Assembly: GCA_030278955.1 (NCBI GenBank)
Contig: JAOANR010000006.1
Coordinates: 32,577,383-32,641,382 of the forward strand
Origin: Hygrophila difformis
Taxonomy: Eukaryota > Streptophyta > Magnoliopsida > Lamiales > Acanthaceae
Length of the DNA stretch: 64,000 nucleotides
Direction of reading: 5' to 3'
In this document: positions 37,101 to 47,014 of the stretch, in pieces
How the letters are laid out: each line of letters starts with the position of its first letter
Position numbering within the stretch: position 1 is the stretch's first letter
Notes under the pieces: model-generated
The model's database searches: none
The model's input: only the letters and a program-made list of their open reading frames with translations
Told to the model about the DNA's origin: nothing
Position numbers and translations under genes: made by a program

Positions 37101-38218
37101 TCGGCGGAGGTTAAGGACAAAATCAGAGGCATGCCAACCCCTCACCTCTCGCCCAATGCCTCGGACGTCTTGCAATGGAGAGGGGAGAGGCATGGCATGT
37201 ACACAGTGAGGAGTGGTTACTGGTGGTTGGCAGGCGAGGAGGAGGGATCGCATGGGTGGAGTTGGATGTGGCAGGGGTGGATTCCGGAGAAACTAGGGTT
37301 TCTATGTTGGCTTCTTGGCCATTGAGCTTTACCATGCAATAGCATGCGACATAGGAGGGGGCTGGCGGCGTCGCCACTATGTATTATTTGTAGAGGCGCG
37401 GAAGAGTCCTGGAAGCATATATTCTTTCAATGCCCATGGGTGAGATACCTTTGGATGGCTAAAGGTGTGTCGATTGTGGGGTTGGAGAATGGTGTTCATG
37501 ATGGAGATGTTAGACATTGGTGTGAGTGGCTACAAAGACATGGGGGGCGGAGTTCCTTGCGATGATGTGGGTGATTTGGTGTGAACGGAATAAGAGGGTC
37601 TTCACAGGAGAGAGGAGTCGTCAGGATGAATTATTGCAGAGAGCTAGTAGCTTGTGTGGGGCGATGGAGAGATCTCGGAGTCGGACACGACCACCGCGGC
37701 AGGTTCGTGTGGTTCGGTGGATTGAGGAAGGCGTGGAAGGGGTGATACTCCATTCCGACGGTTGTGTACTGGAGGGGCCTGGCAAGTCGGGGTTCGGAGC
37801 GGTGTTGCGGTCGCATGAAGGAGCCTGGCTTAGGGGATGTGGTGGTCAGCTTGGGAAGCGAGGGATAGTGGAAGTGGAGCTCTTGGCGCTGTGGTACGGG
37901 CTGGTGTTGGCAAGGAATAAGGGCGTGGAGGTGCGGTGTTGCTATGTTGATTCAGCGGAGGTGGTGCGGCTTGTTCGGAAGGATGGGCAACAACGACATC
38001 ACCTTTGGCCGCTCATCAAGGACGTTAGGGAGGAGCTTGGAAGCGGGTATGGGGATCGGGTCCGGCATGTATGTCGGGAAGGCAACCAAGTAGCGGATGC
38101 CTGTGCGCGAAGAGCTGCGGATAAGGAGGAGTTTTACACTACATGGGCATTTCCTCCGGACGACGTCAGGGGACTGGTGGAACAAGATGAAGCCGGAGCA
38201 GTGTTTGAAAGGCGTTAG
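34156..38218 (+). pseudogene. LINE copy 3 ORF2, several lesions
   Basis: Endonuclease, reverse transcriptase (35490-36640, FADD at 36213-36224), zf-RVT and RNase H (about 37740-38210) are all recognisable. Lesions relative to copy 1 are an extra G near 34365, TAG at 34567-34569, an extra G near 34735, a shift near 34866, a missing A near 35025, TGA at 36780-36782, TAG near 36810, TGA at 37322-37324 and a missing base near 37528. The longest open part, 35085-36782, spans the whole reverse transcriptase core. Several stops are G-to-A changes of tryptophan or glycine codons. Confidence 0.92.
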
Positions 38219-38694
38219 ACTCTAGATGTGTTAGCTTGGTTGTTTTTTTGTGGTTTTTGTTTTTTTGTTCCTTTTTATTTTCCTTTGCTAGCCTCTTTAG
38301 GCTGTGTCACCCAAAAAAAAAGTCATATCTAATTAATTAAATAAAATCATACTTAATCAAATCGATTACGTTATTAGGTTCTTTGTATCTAAATTGTGTA
38401 TGTAACGTCTTGTGGTGATGATGTTATTTGAATGTCTTGAACTGAATAACTGATGATCTTGAAAAATTTAAATTGTCAGTTACATAATAAATTTTTTTGA
38501 TTTCTCTTAAAACAATTCATTAAAAAAAATTAAAAATTATAAGATTATCCGATCATGTTATCCGTTAATATCTGAATCCCATCATATGTTTTCTCGTATC
38601 CAAGTCACGAAATATTCAAATTCATATTTGTATCCGGCTTATTCGTATTCGAACAAAAAAAAAATGGAATGGGTCCAATAGGATATGGGTAGAG

Positions 38695-39473
38695 CGTTCC
38701 TGTTGCTATGCGGATTGTTTCAATCCGTAACCGTGCGGATTGAAATCTGCACCGTTGATCCATTTTATCATTCAAAGGTTGTAATGATTTGAATGGGTAG
38801 TTTCGTAATTTTACGTTTTAGGTATTTAATTTATTGAATTCGCAACATATGATATACAATTTAGCGACATGACATACACAATTCAGTGACATGGGATATA
38901 CAATTCAGCGACATGGATATATAATTCAGCGACATTATTATATTCATCTCAGCGACATTTGAAGTTAGAGTCGTATTGAAGTTCATTGTGATTTTAAACG
39001 CATCTTAGCGACGAGCATTCTCACAATTCAGCAACATGGCCAATAGAATTCAACAACATGGGATATGCATTTCAACGACATTATTGTATTCAGCGACACA
39101 ATTTTATACATTTCAGCGATATAGTTCTATGCATTTGAACGCATCTCAGCGACGGAGCCCACCCAATTCAGCGACATGGCATATGTAATTCAAACGACAA
39201 TGTATATACAATTCAGCGACTTGATATAGTACTTTTAAGCGACATGCTATAGTATATTTCAGCGACATATATGCATATATCAGCGACATGTGATGCATAT
39301 CTCAGCGACATAATATAGTATATTCAGCGACATGGTAAATGAAGAAACCATTACACTTTTTTTTTGACAATTTTACCCTTTTGAATTTATAGCCGTTAAA
39401 TCCAATTAAATGGTTGAGATTGTTGTCTTTACTGTACTACCAAATATTCCATCCGCATCATAACCACTCCCAT
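38695..39473. mobile_element. CAGCGACAT-repeat element (non-autonomous, about 780 bp)
   Basis: It is inserted in the hAT element with flanking 8-mers GGGTAGAG (38687-38694) and GGGAAGAG (39474-39481). The ends carry imperfect inverted GTTGCTATGCGGAT / ATCCGCATCATAAC. Between 38855 and 39335 the motif (TT)CAGCGACAT occurs about twenty times at irregular 15-40 bp spacing, usually preceded by an AT-rich spacer. No ORF is seen. A relative is at 48513-48800. Confidence 0.7.
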
Positions 39474-39517
39474 GGGAAGAGTACTATCTTTCTGTATCCG
39501 TCCCACTTTCACCCCTA

Positions 39518-40365
39518 ATATTTCTTTAATGGCATCAACTTTTATTCCGCAAAGTGTAGAAAAACTGCCCACCTCCTAACTTTCTTCCTCCTTGCATTAT
39601 GGGCGGGTTTTTCTCCCCTAAAACTCCCAAACAAATAAAACTGGTTGTCATTTTTTTGTCTTAGGCTGTTTCATAAAAAGATAACCAAAAAAAAAAAATC
39701 AACAGTGGTTATTTTTTGCTAAGACATTATACACCACCTCCCCATATCTTATTCTTCCTCCATGCCATTCAAATGGAAAACGACTAGCGGTTATTATTTG
39801 TGAGAATGATGCCGCGGAAGTTGAAAGTTTGAGACAGTTGATAGTGGTGTAGCCGGAAATCAGAATCGTGAGCTAGAGAAAGGAGCTAAAAGAGTGTTAT
39901 AGCGGCAAAGATTAAGAGGTAAGTAAAATACATTTGGTTTTATTTGGCTCAAGGGGAGAGGGGGAAGCCGAGGGCGGTAGGTTAACTTTGGGGGGTGGCC
40001 GGAATGGGTATTTTTAGGGAGGGGTAGGGGTAGTGACACATGGGGAATGATGGTGTGGAGATGCGGTAGTAATTTGGAAATGGTAAGGTGCTGTTGCGAT
40101 GGCTTAATGGAACTGGTAATGGTCCTGTTTGGAGACAACGGATTGTAAATAGCAAATAACATATTTGACCACCAGATATGAAAAATTGATTTTACCCGCA
40201 AATAGTAATAGCAGATTTCATTAAAGGTGTTTGGTAAATTATCATATAACAATTAGCGGATAGCATTATTTGTAATTATAAATAGTATAAAAAATTTATT
40301 ATTTAATATAAAAGATTTTAAAAACAAATGGTCCTTAAAAAATATTTTAAAGGTATGATATATTG
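39518..40365. other. Intergenic, no recognised gene
   Basis: A G-rich patch near 39950-40045 and GGTCCTGTTTGGAGACAACGG near 40122, which resembles a MITE end but has no partner that I can find. The LINE copy 4 TSD lies at its right edge. Confidence 0.5.
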
Positions 40366-40417
40366 TTTCCTTTATTTCTAAATACTCCTACAAAACGCTC
40401 TGCCTTCTCTCTAGGAT

Positions 40418-42001
40418 ATGGAGAACGCTCTCCCCTCTCCGCCGGTCCCTCCTCTGCCGAATCCTACTATCAACAGCACCCTTTTCGTCTTCTCAGGCGG
40501 TTCTGTGGTGTCTTTCAGAGACAAAGTACTGGAAGGAAAAGAAGCAGCTCCGGCCCCTCTCAGCAGTGATCCAGCCAACGCCAAACTGGTTACCCTTGAT
40601 TTCATTGATGGCGATAGATTGAAACCACGGGTTACTATCGACCCCAAGCTCCATGCAAGTCTGTATAAGCCGTATGAGGACGACCTCATCATCTCCGTTC
40701 TTGGCAAGAAAGTGGGATACATGGCCCTTTTGGATAGACTGTCCAAAGTGTGGAAGATGCAGAATCGGTTCAAAATGGTGGATATGGGACCAGGTTTCTT
40801 CCTTGTCAAATTTGATCAAAGAGCAGACCGGACGAAAGTGTTGAATGACGGACCTTGGATGGTGTTCGATAGCTACCTCACGGTATGCCCGTGGCGTCCT
40901 AACTTCACCGCTGCAGATGAAACCACAAAGAGCACAGTGGTGTGGGCAAGGTTTCCGGGCATAGGAATGGAATTCTTTGATGAACTTATTTTGACTAGAA
41001 TGGCAGCGGGGCTGGGGAAGCCTGTCCGTGTTGACGGGATGTCTAAAGGAGCGGATAGAGCCAAGTATGCTCGGGTGTGTATCGAAATTGATCTAAGTCT
41101 CCCATTGGTATCAAGCATTCTAGTTGGAGATCAATGGCAAAAAGTGGCATATGAAGGTTTGCACCTTCTTTGTACTAATTGCCACAGGTATGGTCCTTCC
41201 ACACATAATTGCTCCTCCGAGCCGGAGAAGGGAAAGGAACTCATTCCAGAGGCAAGCACGAAACAAAAAGAAAACTGGTCCACGGCGGCAGCAGATGTCA
41301 GCTCCTCTTCAGACTCAGATAAAGCTGAAGCTACATACTTTGGGAAGCCAGACAAAAAGGATTATGTCTCTGATGGAGTTGACCATGAGGGTGACACAAA
41401 TATAGAAAGTGAGAGTATTGAAATGGGGGGACGTGGAGAGGCCTCAGAGATTTGCACTGAAGTGGGAAATCACGGACTCAATTTGACTTTGGAACCTGCT
41501 AAGATAATGCCAAAACAAATGGATGGGAATCCTCCTCAACCTGAAGGAGGAGAATGGATAAAGGTGGTGAGGAAGAAAGCAAATGGGCCAAAGAAAGGTG
41601 GAAGTTTGGCTACCAGTCTGTCAGGAACAAAGCCAAGCCCCCACGTGAAGTCTAAAGTTGGGCCGAAATATGTGCTTGGGTCCAAAAGCCCATTGAAAGT
41701 TATCACTAACATTCTGGACAAGGTGGATAGAAAAAAGGCAATGGGGTTGAAAGGCCCATTGAAGATCAAATCGGCCCAAAGTGTGAAGGGGAAAGATCAA
41801 GATGACGGCCCTCTCAGCGCCAAAAGGCGGAGACCACTCACCTTGGCAACGACCGATGCACTGGAGAAGACACCGAATACTCCAGTACACACCAATATTA
41901 GGCAGGAAGGAGGAGCTACATCCAGGAAGGATGGGGAGGGTTATGCCATGGAAGAGGATGCGTTCGAGGGTGGGACATACCCATCACCATCCACCCAGTA
42001 A
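40418..42001 (+). CDS. LINE copy 4 ORF1 protein (527 aa), knuckle histidine lost
   Basis: Open frame of 527 codons. DUF4283 lies at about residues 65-200 (DGPWMVFDSYLTVCPW). The zinc-knuckle position (residues 252-265) reads CTNCHRYGPSTHNC, where proline stands in place of the zinc-binding histidine of the CX2CX4HX4C pattern. The C-terminal half is charged and low in complexity with several KKxNGPKK patches. The role by family is RNA binding for retrotransposition. ORF2 begins 12-80 bp downstream. Confidence 0.88.
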   Translation: MENALPSPPVPPLPNPTINSTLFVFSGGSVVSFRDKVLEGKEAAPAPLSSDPANAKLVTLDFIDGDRLKPRVTIDPKLHASLYKPYEDDLIISVLGKKVGYMALLDRLSKVWKMQNRFKMVDMGPGFFLVKFDQRADRTKVLNDGPWMVFDSYLTVCPWRPNFTAADETTKSTVVWARFPGIGMEFFDELILTRMAAGLGKPVRVDGMSKGADRAKYARVCIEIDLSLPLVSSILVGDQWQKVAYEGLHLLCTNCHRYGPSTHNCSSEPEKGKELIPEASTKQKENWSTAAADVSSSSDSDKAEATYFGKPDKKDYVSDGVDHEGDTNIESESIEMGGRGEASEICTEVGNHGLNLTLEPAKIMPKQMDGNPPQPEGGEWIKVVRKKANGPKKGGSLATSLSGTKPSPHVKSKVGPKYVLGSKSPLKVITNILDKVDRKKAMGLKGPLKIKSAQSVKGKDQDDGPLSAKRRRPLTLATTDALEKTPNTPVHTNIRQEGGATSRKDGEGYAMEEDAFEGGTYPSPSTQ

Positions 42002-42012
42002 TTGGAGCATTT

Positions 42013-45000
42013 ATGCGGGTTCTTTTCTGCAACCATCCTCCTTTATTTATGGTTTTTATGGATTTTTACAACCTAAAAATAATGTCTTGGAATGTTGGCG
42101 GAATTGTTGGGAGCAATACCCATAGGGTATTGGTGGATTATTTGAAGCAATTTGGTCCAGACATCCTGTTCATTCTTGAGCCTCAGTCGATGTTTGACAA
42201 ATCTTCTTCCTTTATGCTTTCTGTGGGATACTCGGAGATCTTTATCCAGGAAGCCTTAGGGTGTTCGGGTGGTGTCTGGGTCCTGGCGAAGCAGAATTCT
42301 CAATATGGGATCCAAGTTTTTGATGTTAGACATTGCATCATCACGATGTGTATTTCCTCGGCCTCTTCTGAGTGGCATGTATCGGCTCTGTACGCGTCCC
42401 CTCACTACTTAGAGCGGAAAAAGAATTGGGATGACCTCAGATCGCTGCACGGGCTTATCAGTGGAGCCTGGTTAGTATTGGGAGATTGGAACCAAATTAT
42501 CTCGTCTACAGAGGTGCAGGGGGGTTCTTCAATATTAATCGGGCGGAGGAACTTGGAGACACTCTCTATAATAGCGGGCTATCAACAATTAATACTACTG
42601 GGGCGCTTTTCACCTGGTCAAGGCCCATTGGCTCCTTACATATCCGCAAGCGCCTAGATAGAGGGGTTGGAAACTTAGAATGGGTGTCTGAGTTCCCTCT
42701 TGGATCTGTCACGGTCCTCCCTAGAATTGGGTCCAATCACGCTGCCCTCCTTCTAAAGTGCGGGCAACCTCCAGCTAAAAGTAAGGCCCCATTTAGGTGG
42801 GAGGCTAGTTGGACTCATCATGACAATTATGATAAAGTTGTGGAGAAGCCTTGGCAGGAGCATCCTGCATCTATTGATGTTCAAATCAAGAATGTGGAAA
42901 AAGCATCTATGGAGTTTAAACAAGCCGGTGGTAATAATCTTAAATGGAAGAAATTCAAGATCATAAAACGCCTTGAGGGGTTGGCGCGGACCCTTGAGAG
43001 AGTGGACTCCATCAAGCTGGCACTACTGGAGGGGGAGCTGAAGCAGGAGTATGAATCTATCTTGGCCCAAGAAGAGCTCCATTGGTTTCAACGTGCCCGG
43101 GAGAAATGGGTGAAACTAGGGGATCGAAATTCTAAGTATTTCCATGCCCGTGCCAATTGCAAACGCCACAGGAACCGGGTGAATGGGATTTATCTCACCA
43201 ATGGTGAATGGTCGGACAACAATTTGGTTATCAAAGCTGCTGCTAGAGATTTCTTTAAATCACTATATGATCCTAGCCGTGGGGAAACCCCGTCTACCGC
43301 CCCCCATGAAAGCACGTTTAACCTGCCAGCTCTTAAGGTCATTCCTCCAGCATTAGCAGAAAATATGTCCTCTGAGATCAGGGAAGAGGAAGTCTCGAAA
43401 GTAATTGCTGACTTGGATAGTTTTGCGGCCCCGGGCCCGGATGGTTTTCCGGCCTTCTTCTACAAAAGATACTGGGAATTACTCGGACCTTCAGTAGTGG
43501 AATTCGTCCGTTCAGCTCTCCGGACCAAGAGGTTTATGGCCCTCATTGCTAAAACTCATATCTGTCTCATTCCGAAAGTAATCATGCCTACGAGATTTAA
43601 GGAGTTCAGGCCTATCTCCTTATGTAATGTGCTGTACAAAATTCTCACTAAGATTATTGTTAACTGAATCCGCCCGGCTCTGCTTGATTGTATTTCCCCC
43701 TCCAAAGTGCCTTTCTTCCGGGCCGCGGTCCCGTGGACAATGCCATCGTACTTCAAGAGCTGCTTGGAGTGTTGACAGGGCCCCAAAACCACATTCAAGG
43801 GGTTATCTTGAAAGTGGATATTAAAAAAGCATATGATAGTGTCCAATGGGAATTTGTACAGGAGTGTCTGAGTGAACTGGGGATTCCTGAGAACATCCTT
43901 CAACTAATTATGTATTGTGTCACCTCTCCAATGTTTTCAGTGTTATGGAATGGGCAAGCTCTTGAGGAGTTCAAACCGGGGAGGGGGCTACGACAAGGGG
44001 ACCCCATGTCTCCTTATCTCTTCTTGGTGGTGATGGAAAAACTTTCAACATTGATCAGCCAATTAGTCGATAAGGGTAGTTGGAAAGCGGTTCATATCAG
44101 TGAAAGAGGTATTGGGATCTCCCATCTTTTATTTGCCGACGACTTAATCCTTTGCTCGATGGTTAACCGTGAAAGCATTAACACGGTTGCTCAAGCTCTC
44201 CGAGTCTTTGGGAAGAAATCAGGGCTGCTCTTAAACCCCCTCAAGTCAGCGGTGTTTATACCGCCAAGGGTACCAGTTGAAGATAGGGACTGGATCATTT
44301 CCACCCTTCGAATGCCTGCCGTGGATACCCTGGGAACTTACCTGGGGTTCCCAATGCTCGTTGGGAGACCTCGTTGCAAGGATTTCTCATTCATTTTGGA
44401 CAAGATGGACACTAGACTTGAGGGTTGGGCCAACAAACTGTTGAACAAGGCGGGAAGGGTCACTTTAAGTGGAGCCGTCCTTGCGGCCATCCCTACGTAT
44501 TTCATGCAACTTCATTGGATGCCGGAGGGAGTATTCAATGCGATAGACCGGAGAATCAATAGATTTATTTGGAAGGATCGCAAGGGGAAAGGGTTGCACT
44601 TGGTAAAGTGGGACACGGTGGCCACCCCCCGGAGCATGGGAGGCCTCGGATTGAGAAAGGCGAGATGGATGAATATCACCCTCTTGGGAAAAATTATGTG
44701 GGGGTTCTTACACTCTCCCCAAAAACCATGGGTTAGATTGATCAAGAAAAGTAGCTCAGTAACTGACATTTTCCAGGTTGCTCCATCCCATAACAGATCA
44801 TTCTTCCTCAAAATTATCAACAAGGTCCTCCCTCTCTTACGTGAGGGGTTCAAGTTCCGAGTGGGTTGCGGCTCATCGTCTCTTTGGTTCACACCCTGGT
44901 GGAAGAAGCAGCACCTTGGATCTCAAGTTCCATTCATTGACATCCATGACATGGAACTGAAAATTAGAGACATGATTAAAGATGGCGTTTGGAATTGGAC

Positions 45001-46141
45001 AGACATTTACTCGTCTCTCCCGTCGGACACCCTCCAAAACTTATGCGCTGAGCCCCCGCCCATGTTGCACGATGCAGTCCCTGATCTGTGGGTTTGGAAA
45101 GGATCTAACTCAGGGTGCTATTCTGTGTCTTCCGCGTATCTTTTTCTCTCTTCGGGCCAAGCGGAAGGGACTCCTAGCTGGAAATGGTTATGGAAGGCAA
45201 GTATCCCTGAGAAGTTTGGGATACTGATCTGGCTTATCTCGCAGGGCGCCCTACCTGTCAACTTCCTCAGGTACCATAGGAATATGGCTTCAACCCCCCT
45301 CTACTTTCTTTGTGGTGTGCATGAGGAAACATGGTATCATTGTATCTTCTACTGTGATTGGGTGAAGTTGATTTGGAAAGCTCTCAGGATCCCCATCCCT
45401 TGGGACTGCCACAGCCTTTCAAGAGAAAATATCAAGGATTTTTTATGGTCCATGACCAGACTGCACGGGCCTTTGTTCCTGGCCGCGCTCTGGAATGTCT
45501 GGATTGAGCGGAACGCTCATGTCTTTAGAGGGAAGCAGCAGTCGACATGGTATCTGCACAGGGAAATTATAAACATGGCTTATGACCTGGGGAAGGCCCG
45601 GTGCCGGCATCCTAGTCTCCTCCCTACTATCCGCAAGACTCAGTGGAATGAGAAGGGGAAGGATGGCATCATACTGCACGTTGATGGGAGTTCGAAGGGA
45701 AGTCCTTGTAGGGCGTGGTTTGGATTCGTAGCTCGCAACAAGGATGGTAATTGGCTTGGAGGGGGGAGTGGGTACATTGGCTGCCACTCGAGCATAGAAG
45801 CTGAAGTTAACGCCCTGGCCAATGGGTTGAGGTATGTGGCGGAGATGAAAGAGAGGAAAGTTTGTTGCTACACAGACTCCCAACTTGCTATTGATCTTGT
45901 TAATGGTTGTCCCCCCTACCATCCTCTCTCGGGGTTGATCTATACGATCAGGGAGCTGTGTAAATCTTTTGATTCTTGTGCCATTCACCACGTCTATCGG
46001 GAGGGCAATAGCGTCGCGGATTGCTTAGCTAGGCATGGTGCGTCGTCGGAGGATTTCTTTACTACGTGGGCCTTTCCACCGGACTTTGTTCTCAGGCACC
46101 TCGCGGCGGATGCGTCCGGCGTGAGCTCTCCTAGAATATAA
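42013..46141 (+). pseudogene. LINE copy 4 ORF2, frameshifted
   Basis: The frame opens at ATG 42013; the family-like start MSWNVGGIVGSNTHRVL is at 42082. The endonuclease runs through GDWNQI, then the frame changes near 42530. The second segment (42530-43667) carries the rest of the endonuclease, the linker LGDRNSKYFHARAN and the start of the reverse transcriptase, ending at TGA 43665-43667. The third (43688-46141, 817 codons) holds FLPGRGPVDNA, GLRQGDPMSPYLF, FADD at 44132-44143, zf-RVT (about 45130-45370) and RNase H (45660-46090: HVDGSSKG, CYTDSQLA, REGNSVADCLARHG). Confidence 0.9.
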
Positions 46142-46459
46142 GCCTAAGTGCTGGCTCACCTCTTCTGTCTTTGTTTTTTCTGTTCTGGGATTGTCTGTAC
46201 TTTTTTCCTTCTTTGTTTTTTGCTTGTTTCCCGGCTTCGGCTACTCAAAAAAAAAAATTTAAAGGGCAAATATATAGTTTTTTCTAATAAACCAAGCCAA
46301 TGAGATTGAGATCACAACAATTAGATAAAATAAAATGCTACACAAGGATGTATGAATTTTTATTTATGGGCACAAAACAAACCCGTGCAAAGCAAAAAAT
46401 GAAAATGGGTGAATGAGAGAAAGAGAAGAGTAAAAAGACGGTGAGAGATGGGAATGATA

Positions 46460-46586
46460 TTTTTTTTTGGAGGAGCCATTAAAGGCCTGGGAAAGGGGTG
46501 GTGGGAGCCTATGCTACACAAATTACAAAGGGAACAAAGGGAGGAATAGGAGGCCAGATGGGGATTCGAACCCCCAAGGAAATCCG
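46460..46586 (-). mobile_element. SINE fragment, tRNA-related head truncated
   Basis: On the minus strand: B box GGGGGTTCGAATCCCC, then the body shared with 4953-5126 (TGTGTAGCATAGGCTCCCACC) and an oligo-A tail (T run at 46460-46468). The 5' half is missing. No clear TSD. Confidence 0.75.
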
Positions 46587-47014
46587 CTGGATGATCTGCT
46601 TCAAAACATATAGCATAACAGATTTGAGCAGAATCAACTAAATCTGCTCCAAAATTTGCTCCTTAGCAAACAATAAAAATAGCATACTGTATTAGATTTT
46701 CAAATCTGCTTCATATCCATCTGCTGCTCAATCTGCCTCCTTCCAAACGGTGCCAATACCAAAGTACGGCAAAATTTGAGTGTGAGAGATGGAAGGGAAG
46801 CAATGTGCGGGGTGAAAATATTTGAATGCGAACTTTTGGTTAAGAAATTATGTTGTTCAGATATTAATCAAATGTGTCTTGTTAAATTGATTTGTATATT
46901 TGATTTTTGGTTTTGCAAATGTTGTAGAGTATTATTTGTATATTCGAATTTGTTTGTTAAATGTGAAATGAAAATTGATGAATTGGGTAAAATATTGAAA
47001 TGTAAAGTTCAATA
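46587..47014. other. Intergenic
   Basis: It contains several AATCTGCT repeats (46580-46735) ending with CCAAACGGTGCC, which looks like a MITE end without a partner. No gene. Confidence 0.5.

Larger units (their letters stand above)
32607..38319 (+). mobile_element. LINE copy 3, near-identical to copy 1
   Basis: A 17-bp TSD (AAGTCATATTTAATTAA at 32590-32606, with one mismatch at 38320-38336) brackets the element. It starts at the same GGTTTTCCATGG as copy 1 and ends with the same 3' tail, hairpin and oligo-A. ORF1 is intact; ORF2 is broken in different places from copy 1. Confidence 0.95.
32299..39517. mobile_element. hAT-type element split by a LINE and by a CAGCGACAT element
   Basis: The left end TACGGCTGAATGCG is a decayed version of TAGGGGTGAAAGCG and the right end is TTTCACCCCTA. 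Flanking 8-mers ATCTTTCT (32291-32298) and ATATTTCT (39518-39525) differ by one base, consistent with an 8-bp TSD. The hAT sequence at 32299-32589, 38337-38694 and 39474-39517 matches the reverse complement of the intact copy at 20907-21551. The two insertions carry their own TSDs. The hAT itself is under 0.8 kb and encodes nothing. Confidence 0.85.
40366..46257 (+). mobile_element. LINE copy 4 (plant L1 type, third subfamily)
   Basis: The element lies between diverged TSD candidates TTTAAAGGTATGATATAT (40346-40363) and TTTAAAGGGCAAATATAT (46258-46275). It has the same ORF order as the others and ends TTTCCCGGCTTCGGCTACTC plus oligo-A. ORF1 is open; ORF2 has two frame changes and a stop, so it is the least damaged ORF2 in the window but still inactive. 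Confidence 0.9.

Noticed and set aside
38855..39335. CAGCGACAT repeats as a simple satellite or CRISPR array
   Set aside because: Spacing is irregular, spacers are not unique fixed-length units, and the block sits inside an inserted element with a target duplication.
39860..40252. Minus-strand 130-codon frame as a gene
   Set aside because: Low-complexity Pro/Leu/Thr-rich translation of a G-rich patch, no domain, no splice context and no homologue I recognise.
40418..46141. LINE copy 4 as an active element
   Set aside because: ORF1 is open, but ORF2 has a frame change near 42530, a TGA at 43665 and another frame change before 43688.
46565..46580. GGGATTCGAACCCCC as part of a tRNA gene
   Set aside because: It is the B box of a SINE fragment on the minus strand; no cloverleaf, anticodon arm or acceptor stem can be formed around it.
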